From Glandiceps talaboti (taxonomy: Eukaryota; Hemichordata; Enteropneusta; Spengelidae), in assembly GCF_964340395.1 (NCBI RefSeq), contig NC_135559.1, positions 23,968,464-24,032,463 on the forward strand: a stretch of DNA of 64,000 nucleotides. Direction: 5' to 3'. A program made the position numbers and the translations under genes. Below are positions 57,390-64,000 of the stretch, piece by piece. How positions within the stretch are numbered: position 1 is the stretch's first letter; the number at the start of each line of letters is the position of its first letter. The notes beneath the pieces were generated by a model that was given only the letters and a program-made list of their open reading frames with translations, was not told the origin of the DNA and searched no databases.

Positions 57390-57830
57390 ATTGGTGCCCC
57401 ACGGGGTTGTGTGCTATCTCCAACCCTTTTCTCGAGCTACACTGATCACATGAGGTGTAATACTGCAATTACTTGTCTTTTTAAATTTGCTGACATGTCT
57501 CTTGTTGGCTTACTTAAAGATGAAGATTCCTTAGCTGGTTATTTTTGTAAGATTGGAATTTTAACAAACTGGTGTAAAGAAAGTTTCTTAGAAATGAATG
57601 TCAGTAAAACAAAAGAACTGGTTGTTGGCTGTAAATGTGATGAATTTTCACCTGTTTTAATCAATGACAATCCTGTTGACATAGTAACAGGCTTTAAATA
57701 TTTAGGGTCTTTTATGGATGAAAAAGTATACTTCAATATGAACACAGATCATATCACAAAAAAAGCCCAACAGAGAATGTATCTCCTGAGGAAACTCAGA
57801 TCCTTCAAAGTGTCCTTCAATTGGATTCTA
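57390..57830 (+). pseudogene. LINE reverse transcriptase fragment
   Basis: Encodes the second half of the RT palm and thumb: GAPRGCVLSPTLFSSYT (the PQGxxLSP box), LFKFADMSLVGLL where YADDT is expected, SFLEMNVSKTKELVVG, and FKYLGSFMDEKVYFNMNT then QQRMYLLRKLRSF. The second catalytic aspartate is gone, because a codon was lost at the YxDD box. The frame then runs into the MULE end at 57825. The N-terminal RT motifs, including motif A, are deleted. Confidence 0.85.
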
Positions 57831-57992
57831 GGACAACTGCCCCCCCCCCCCCCCCCAGGCAACTGCCCCCGGACAATTGCCCCCAAAGGACAACTGCCCC
57901 CAGACAATTGCCCGAAGGCCAACTGCCCTCCCAAACTACTGCCCCGAACGAAAAAAAGCTAGTATTACAGATGAACGGGTTTGTCATTCATT
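57831..57992 (+). repeat. MULE left terminal inverted repeat
   Basis: Contains five imperfect copies of a GGACAACTGCCCC/GACAATTGCCC motif and a C17 run. Then comes AAAAGCTAGTATTACAGATG and GGGTTTGTCATTCATT, which match the right end in inverse. Confidence 0.88.
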
Positions 57993-58059
57993 AAAAAGTC
58001 ACCATCGGCAACTTACCGCCACAATTTGCATACATAATACTCACTACATTCACATATTT

Positions 58060-58488
58060 TACTCTATTGTCATCTGTGATAATTGTTACGTCATTCATAA
58101 AAGTCGGCATGATGATTTAACTTACCGCCGTAATTCACATAATTTTCTGGAACATTCTTCTCCTCTTTTCAACCAGTTAACAATTCTCGACGTGTTTAAG
58201 TTACACAAGTATTTAGTAGGTGTTTTTGTTTACGATTTAATACACAATAATTTACCACACTCTATAACCGATTATTGCACGCTGTTGAATTATGAATACA
58301 ATACACGACAGAAGGCTCAGGGCAATTTATGTATTCCTCCAGTGAAGACATCAGTTGGACAACAATCATATACAAGTGTAACTACATTGAACGACATCAA
58401 ATACAATATCAGGAAGGAACCAACACGACATAGTTTCAAGTGGTTACTTTTTTTGTCCTTTAATACTTTTTTATTATTTGTAATTTAA
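58060..58488 (+). pseudogene. LINE reverse-transcriptase C-terminal fragment (second LINE)
   Basis: The frame encodes KSRHDDLTYRRNSHNFLEHS, LFNQLTILDVFKLHKYLVG, FVYDLIHNNLP and EYNTRQKAQGNLCIPPVK. The order 'shared-end/lower-case LF..L.IL.....Y..G.F.Y......LP....Y....YNTR..' is the standard tail of CR1/jockey-type ORF2 proteins. It differs from the LINE that surrounds the MULE. The N-terminal 91 bases (58074-58164) are duplicated at 59989-60079. Confidence 0.65.
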
Positions 58489-58594
58489 ATATACATCACA
58501 ATGAAAACAATCACAGACAAAGGGAAAAAAAGGACTATGACAATAGACAAAGCGGACATAAAGACAAACACAACAGATGTGCGAGTTCACATGT

Positions 58595-59632
58595 TCATAA
58601 AACTAGAGGCATAAATCTATTCCATTTTGATTTAAAGTTTTTGTCACTCATGACTTTTTGTTCAATTATCACCACTTCCTTAACTTTCTGAATAAAATAA
58701 TGTATAGTTAGTCTGACTCTTGTATAGCGGCTAGCGCACAATTGATATTTGCCGAGGAGAATTAAATGGTTCAGCGCAGTCATACTACTCGGAAGGCCAA
58801 ACATCACTGACTTACAAGATAACTTAACATAATAATTTGTTAATTTCCTTTTTATAAGAGATTCTAGCTCTTTCCAAAAGAGCTTTGCAATCTCGCAGTG
58901 CCAGAAAAGATGTTCAAGGGTTTCTTGTTGACCACAACTATTACAGTCGTGATTATTTTGTATCCTAATTTGGAAGAGATAAACATTAGTGGCCAAAATA
59001 TGATGGAGGACCTTAAATTGGAAAACACGAAGTTTTTCTTCATTTGTAGTTTTGTAGGGTAGAGCCCAGACTTGTTTCCAGTCTATAATATTGTCGTTTT
59101 CTTTAACATAGTCCATACTGCTAAATGTCTCCTCCGAAATAGGGCTACTGAATTTTTTGTCCAGTAAAAGCTTATAGAAGTTCTTTGTTTTACTTTTTCC
59201 GACACTGACGGCAATTCGTTCTTTAACATTCGTTTCTGATACATAGCTACCATCAAGAATAAGATCTTTCCAACTTTTAGGTATAGCATGAATAAGACCT
59301 ACGTAAGTAACAAAATCAGTAGACACTCCATATTTGTTTATGAAATTTTCATACGTCAGAAATTTACCCTGTTCATCTAACAAGTCTTTTACTTAGTGTA
59401 TCCCTTCATTTAACCAATTCTTGTAGCAGACGGATTTACCATCTACTAAAATATATTTATTGTTCCAGAGTATTTCTGAGGTAGCCTCTAGCAAATCAAT
59501 CGGAGCACTGTAATTGCTTATCTCTGTCAAAAATACAAGAATGTCCTTATAAAATTGTGGAAAATCAATTGTCATCTTGTGGACAAGTGCAAAGTGGTTA
59601 CTTAAAATGGATTTACTAAAAGAATATATCAA
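58595..59632 (-). pseudogene. Tx1/L1-like LINE ORF2 C-terminal fragment
   Basis: Minus-strand frames 59632-59393 and 59383-58595 form one protein broken by an in-frame TAG. It contains ILWNNKYILVDGKSVCYKNW, FLTYENFINKYGV, WKQVWALPYKTTNEEKLRVF, FKVLHHILATNVYLFQIRI, and the cysteine-histidine motif CNSCGQQETLEHLFWHC. The C-x2-C-x7-H-x4-C motif with HLFWHC is typical of the L1/Tx1 clade C-terminus. No polymerase domain remains. It is in the opposite orientation to the host LINE and lies within the MULE. Confidence 0.78.
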
Positions 59633-59705
59633 TCAATCGATGCAATTTGTATAGCGCCAATTCCACTATGACAAGAGTTCAAAGGCGCTGTACAGTCAAA
59701 ATGTT
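59632..59705 (+). repeat. Short interspersed tail motif
   Basis: TGCAATTTGTATAGCGCCAA and GAGTTCAAAGGCGCTGTACA resemble a widespread 'TATAGCGCC...AAAGGCGCTTTACA' motif found at LINE/SINE 3' ends in many animals. Assigned from memory of that motif only. Confidence 0.35.
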
Positions 59706-59947
59706 TTAGAAAACAGGTAAGTCATTAAGTGTTTTTTAAATGTGCTAATTGTAACTTGTTCGCGAATTTCAATATAGCATAGTTGGCATTCTTTACCAAA
59801 CTCTCATCACTTGTAAAATGACTGGGATTTGGGTGGGGGTGGGGGAGGGAGAGTGTTCAGTAACACCTGTGAATGTTTAACTATTATTAACTCGGTGAGT
59901 ATCAATCTGCTAAGACAGTGCTCTATACCGCAGTGGCAGAGCGTAAT

Positions 59948-60129
59948 AGTTCAAGCCAAAGTAAAAGAATACTAAGTTATGTAACTGTCTGTGATAATTG
60001 TTACGTCATTCATAAAAGTCGGCATGATGATTTAACTTACCGCCGTAATTCACATAATTTTCTGGAACATTCTTCTCCTACGAAACGAGTTCAAGCCAAA
60101 GTAAAAGAATACTAAGTTATGTAACTGTC
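59948..60129 (+). repeat. Interleaved duplication A-B-A'
   Basis: A 42-bp Penelope-derived segment (59948-59989) is followed directly by a 91-bp copy of the LINE segment at 58074-58164 (59989-60079). After 8 bases a second copy of the 42-bp segment follows (60088-60129). The second copy is in its natural place, leading into the Penelope coding sequence. Confidence 0.88.
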
Positions 60130-60131
60130 GC

Positions 60132-60527
60132 GTGAAGGACACATGTCCCCTGGACGGGAAATGTTTACAAAAGAGCGTGGTATACCAGGCAACAGTTCAG
60201 CGTAAAGACACCAATATCCGCGAAACGTATGTCAGACTTACTGAAAACGAGTTCAAGACACGGTACAGGAACCACACAGCTTCATTCCGCAACAATTTGT
60301 CAAGAAACTCAACAGAACTAAGTAAGTATGTATGGTTTCTTAAGGATAAAGAAATTGATTACGACATCACATGGAAAATTATCGCACGCGCCAGTCAGAG
60401 ATGTAATCTCTGCATAACTGAAAAGTATATTATAATTTGTCAACCTCATCGTTGCACTCTAAATAAACGGAATGAACTTGTGTCGTCGTGTAGGCATAGA
60501 CATAAATCATTATTGCAGAACAATTAA
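60132..60527 (+). pseudogene. Penelope-like GIY-YIG endonuclease (5'-truncated)
   Basis: The frame encodes the C-terminal endonuclease of a Penelope-like retroelement, which would nick DNA to prime reverse transcription. It starts within a cysteine motif (CNC then DTCPLDGKCLQKSVVYQATV) and continues ETYVRLTENEFKTRYRNHTA, STELSKYVWFLKD and ITWKIIARAS. It ends RCNLCITEKYIIICQP, TLNKRNELVSSCRHR. The arginine/histidine pair (RYRNH), the glutamate (TELSKYVW) and the asparagine (LNKRNE) are kept. The glycine expected in the second half of the GIY-YIG motif (YxGLT) is an arginine here (YVRLT), which would weaken activity. The listed first residue is a GTG, not a true start. Confidence 0.85.
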
Positions 60528-60627
60528 CTATGCAAATACGCTATGTTACTAGGTAGATATTCCCTGTTAGGAACTTTAGAATAATAGATTTTAACGGTAA
60601 GGAAACGCAGATACTATATTCCATTCT

Positions 60628-60676
60628 ACCCCTGATGAGTGAGGAATACACACCTCACGAAACAGTTCTGTAGGGT
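60628..60676 (+). ncRNA. Hammerhead self-cleaving ribozyme (Penelope-associated)
   Basis: The core is complete. Stem I is ACCC (60628-60631) with GGGT (60673-60676). CTGATGA spans 60632-60638. Stem II is GTGAGG (60639-60644) with CCTCAC (60653-60658), six perfect pairs with an 8-base loop. GAAA spans 60659-60662. Stem III is ACAG/CTGT (60662-60665, 60668-60671) with a TT loop. The predicted cleavage is after A60672 of GTA, an allowed NUH site. A very short stem III is typical of the ribozymes in Penelope-like elements and retrozymes. Confidence 0.88.
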
Positions 60677-60729
60677 CTATAGCATATAATTTGGTTCAAA
60701 TTTTCAAAACCTGTATATATACATATGAA

Positions 60730-60979
<250 letters not shown>

Positions 60980-61184
60980 ATGCGAGAGGCGTCGACATTT
61001 CAACTGTAAGGCCAAAGTAAAAGTTTGTGACGATGAAATAATTGGTATGGTAAATGAACACATCCATGCTGCAGATGTTCAACGCATAGAAGTTCTTAGA
61101 GTCAAGCAGCAAGTTAAGAGGAAGGTGACTGAAACAGAGGAGACAGCACAACAAATCATCACCCAGGTTGCAGAGACTATATAT

Positions 61185-61336
61185 AATGAATGACAAACCC
61201 ATTCATCTGTAATACTAGCCTTTTTTCCGTTTAGGGGCAGTTGTCCCTCGGGGGCAGTTGTCCGGGGGAGGGGGGGGGGGAGAGTTGTCCACCGGGGGCA
61301 GTTGTCCAGGGGCAATTGTCCGGAGGGCAGTTGTCC
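61185..61336 (-). repeat. MULE right terminal inverted repeat
   Basis: Inverse of the left end: AATGAATGACAAACCC, CATCTGTAATACTAGCC, then five imperfect GGGGCAGTTGTCC copies and a G-rich run. Confidence 0.88.
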
Positions 61337-61344
61337 TGTTACCC

Positions 61345-61643
61345 TTCAATTGGTGTATAGATCTCTCATTGAGCGTGTGCTGTCCTTTAATATTGCACTT
61401 TGGTATGGCAATTTGACAGTAAAGAACAGAAGTAAGCTTTCTCGCATTGTCAACATCGCTGAAAAAGTCATCGGTAGCAAGCAATCTTCTCTTTGTCACT
61501 TGCATCAGTTGTCAGTAAAAAGAAGGGCATCAAAAATAGTTAATGACCGGACACCAGAAACTTCCCTCTGGACGTCATTACAGGGTTCCATTTGCAAAAA
61601 AGAACTTGAATGTTTAAAAATTCATTCTTACCATCAGCAGTGA
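61345..61643 (+). pseudogene. LINE reverse transcriptase C-terminus, right of the MULE
   Basis: Continues the LINE interrupted at 57824: QLVYRSLIERVLSFNIALWY, GNLTVKNRSKLSRIVNIAEK, VIGSKQSSLCHLHQLSVKR. This is the usual thumb/C-terminal 'YRSLIESVL.F....WYGN' segment. It is one frame off the left part across the target site, so the LINE was already decayed when the MULE inserted. The stop at about 61641 is followed by the 3' untranslated region and TTGAA tail. Confidence 0.83.
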
Positions 61644-61828
61644 CCATTTTGAACACAATGTGACAGCCTCAAGTGAACGTTTATGTCATTATGTAAATAT
61701 ACTATTTCTGTTTTCATTGCTGTAAATTATGTGTATTTTTGTAACATTTGCTAACGAGTCTGCTGAAGACAACTTTCTTTGTTTTTATATGCAGACAATA
61801 AAGTTTGAATTGAATTGAATTGAATTGA

Positions 61829-62715
61829 AGACAGTGTCAGTTATCAGGGAATAGTGTAGACCAACAAAGGTAGACTAAAAGACTGATAAGCCTTCAGATG
61901 CAACATAAAATACACTATGTGTTAGTAATGCTGAGTTGAGCTTGCTGAATGTGTTGTTTAGCAATTATCCATATATATAGACAAATTTACAGTGTTCTCT
62001 GTACCAGGCTTGAACTAAACTGAGGCTTTCAACATGTGTTTGCTAATGTGAATAAAGGATTCTAAATGGGAAAATTATGCATAGCACTTAATTAGTCTTC
62101 ATATCATTGACTGCAAGATAACCACAGTTCTACATGTATTTGACCACATAGTAAACAATCTGACTAATTCCTGTGATGTCATTACATAATGTTCTGAAAT
62201 GACGTACATGTACATGTACATCCCAAATGAGCTGTGTGAATATTTGATACATTTCTTGTGTAAATGTGCGTTTGTCAGCAAATCTGCAGAGGAATGAACT
62301 CTCCAGGCTTACGAAAAATATTCTGTATAAACTAAAATTAATACAATTTGTTTATTCATATATTTTGGGTGGTTAATTGCTGTTGCAGAAGAAATTTATC
62401 ACATTTCTTGCTTTGCTTATTTCAATAAAAAATTTACTGAAAATGAAATGGATCAAATACACAAGTAGTGATGTAAAATATTGTAACAATACAAACTTTG
62501 ATTTTGAGCCGTGTCAATGGTATTTACAAATTCTGATATCTAGTTGCAATCGTGTTGCTTGACATTTTTGTTTTGTATCTGGATTCACTAAAGCAAACAG
62601 GAAATACACTTAGAGATAGAAAGACCTCTTACTCCACCTAAAAGAAATTTGATAACTTCTTTGTCAAAGTGGTAATAGTATAAACAGTCAAAATAAAATG
62701 GTAGTTATTAAAATG
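61829..62715. other. Unique sequence
   Basis: Nothing recognised. Confidence 0.4.
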
Positions 62716-62796
62716 CTAGCTCTGGATGTATATGCTACAAAGTTCAACACGTCTTCAAGATGTGTCGAACCTCATAGCACATACATCCAGGGCTAC
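62716..62796. ncRNA. miRNA-precursor-like hairpin (or eroded MITE)
   Basis: The 5' arm TAGCTCTGGATGTATATGCT + ACAAAGTTCAACACG pairs with the 3' arm TGTGTCGAACCTCATAGCA + CATACATCCAGGGCTA. The stem is about 34 bp with a few A-C mismatches and wobble pairs around a small TCTTCAAGA loop. Total length (~80 nt), loop size and scattered mismatches suit a pre-miRNA, but it could equally be an old foldback element. No known miRNA is recognised. Confidence 0.35.
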
Positions 62797-63299
62797 TAAA
62801 ATGCATATATAGCCTATGTAGGCCCAACAATATTACATAATTATATGTTCACCATTAAAATATATCACATTATGATAAAAATTCAGTTATTGCTGTAATC
62901 CCTGAAACAAAGGAGTAGATATGTAAATGGAGAAAAGTGAATATAAAATATAAACAATAAATAAAGTCTCATGCAGGTCACCCTTGTGTGTCATTCCCAT
63001 CAAAAGGTAACAAATTCACACGATGAGACTTAAATTTCTTTCAAAGGGCAACATGCGAGAAGGCCATTAAAAAAATGAAGAAATGGTTTCATTGCTGTTA
63101 TCAAACTATGTCCCTGCACATTTCCAGTAAAATTTCATTTCGTTCTTATTTTAACCTGTCAAACCATGGATGTAGTACTAGTATGGTTCAAACACATGTC
63201 GCACCATTCACTGCATGTACTCGTACTCTTACAAGTTTGACTGTCAACAATGGACTCTTTGAGAAAGGAATGTTTTAAATTAGCATTAGATGTCAAAAT
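62797..63299. other. Unique sequence
   Basis: Nothing recognised. Confidence 0.4.
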
Positions 63300-63785
63300 A
63301 TACAATCATGAAGTCTTAGCTGAGTCTAAAATTTGGCACACAGAAAGCATGGGGTACACCAGCAATAACTGTGCATGTGAATGACTGTATCAAGCAGAAG
63401 CAGAGAAAACGCATACAAAAACCTGGTCCAGTCAGAACTAGATTTAGAAGGAACACAATGTTGCTCAGCACGATTCATCACACACAATTACAATCCTAGA
63501 GCCAGTGTCAAAGACTTGCTGCATAATTTACAATGGGAACCACTTGAAAATCGAAGAACCAAACTCAGACTAACGACTATTTACAAGGAAGTTCACACAG
63601 ATCTAGAAGACAAAGTACCGGTCCACACATTCTGAACGAACCACCACTCAATAAAAACTGCTACCAATATTCCCTGTATCCAAGAACCATCCGCGAATGG
63701 AATTTGCTACCGCCCACTATCCATGCTGCCAAGAACATTAATGCCTTCAAAACATTTGCTACAACAAGTTAACTTACAAGACCTG
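63300..63785 (+). pseudogene. LINE reverse transcriptase C-terminal fragment (third LINE)
   Basis: The frame at 63381-63635 encodes GTQCCSARFITHNYNPRASV, LLHNLQWEPLENRRTKLRLT and TIYKEVHTDLEDKVPV. After a frameshift (to about 63771) it reads NCYQYSLYPRTIREWNLLPP and then NAFKTF. The 'AARF....Y....SV..ML..L.W..LE.RR...RL...YK' and 'FPRTIR.WN.LP' signatures mark the end of CR1/I-type LINE ORF2 proteins. No upstream RT domain is present. Confidence 0.75.
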
Positions 63786-64000
63786 ATAACCAGAGCTCAC
63801 CATAAACTGTGAACATTTAACAGGACATCATTTCCACACTGACCTGTGCACGATAACCACAAGGTGTTTTGCACGGTATCATGCAGAAGCAGACTGGGTA
63901 CACCATATTACACATATATGCCATAAATTATGTGACTGTACGTCTGCGTTTGTACACCAGAAACTACGGCAATATCGTACGTGGTATGGCCAATATTTAA

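Larger units (their letters stand above)
60091..60677 (+). mobile_element. Penelope-like element, 3' fragment
   Basis: A GIY-YIG endonuclease frame is followed after ~100 bases by a hammerhead ribozyme, the combination known from animal Penelope-like elements. Reverse transcriptase is absent, so this is a 5'-truncated copy inside the MULE. Confidence 0.82.

Overview
The window is animal nuclear DNA, most likely from a non-vertebrate bilaterian and probably marine. It carries nine well-formed exons of a single neuronal gene, separated by introns full of minisatellites. It also carries DIRS, CR1/jockey-like, Tx1/L1-like, Penelope-like and MULE/FLYWCH transposable elements. There are no bacterial operons, ribosome-binding sites or CRISPR arrays. 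The phylum cannot be fixed from the sequence alone.

The host gene is GRIN1, the obligatory GluN1 subunit of NMDA receptors. It lies on the + strand, and the recognised exons run from 25476 to 50237. They encode about 506 residues in consistent phase: the second half of the amino-terminal domain, S1 of the glycine-binding domain, M1, the M2 pore loop with its N-site asparagine, M3 with SYTANLAAF, and the start of S2. Exons for the N-terminal ~225 residues and for late S2, M4 and the C-tail were not found.

Layout. 1-4290: a minus-strand DIRS-like retrotransposon with gag, RT-RNase H and tyrosine recombinase; the recombinase is broken by a frameshift near its N-terminus. 4.3-25.4 kb: no recognised host exon. 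It holds minisatellites (45, 28, 55, 42, 31, 34-36 and about 34 bp units), a gag-like remnant, copies of two hairpin-ended dispersed repeat families, and one CpG-richer kilobase with a CTCF-like motif. 25.4-50.2 kb: the GRIN1 exons, where nearly every intron has its own tandem array (25, 46, 50, 84, ~80, 48, 36 and 50 bp units). 50.2-55.6 kb: further dispersed repeats and unique sequence. 55.6-61.8 kb: a nest of transposons. A jockey-superfamily LINE is split by a 3.5-kb MULE with an 11-bp target duplication. Inside the MULE are pieces of another LINE, a Tx1/L1-like LINE, a Penelope-like element with a GIY-YIG domain and a hammerhead ribozyme, and a 250-bp AT-centred palindrome. 61.8-64 kb: unique sequence, a miRNA-like hairpin and one more LINE tail.

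Themes. (1) One dispersed family (called family 1 here) has a left-end hairpin, a (TG/TCTG)n tract, a core of ~145-bp subrepeats and an AGCACAACTG / CAGTTGTGCT end pair. Every copy recognised is in the same orientation as GRIN1, and its tail appears to have seeded the 42-bp satellite. (2) Several arrays show higher-order duplication (1236 bp, 916 bp, 199/247 bp). (3) The GRIN1 exon at 26072 has its 3' splice site duplicated by a 25-bp tandem repeat, and one duplicate would insert eight in-frame residues. Calls rest on reading the sequence and on recalled family motifs; no database search was run.
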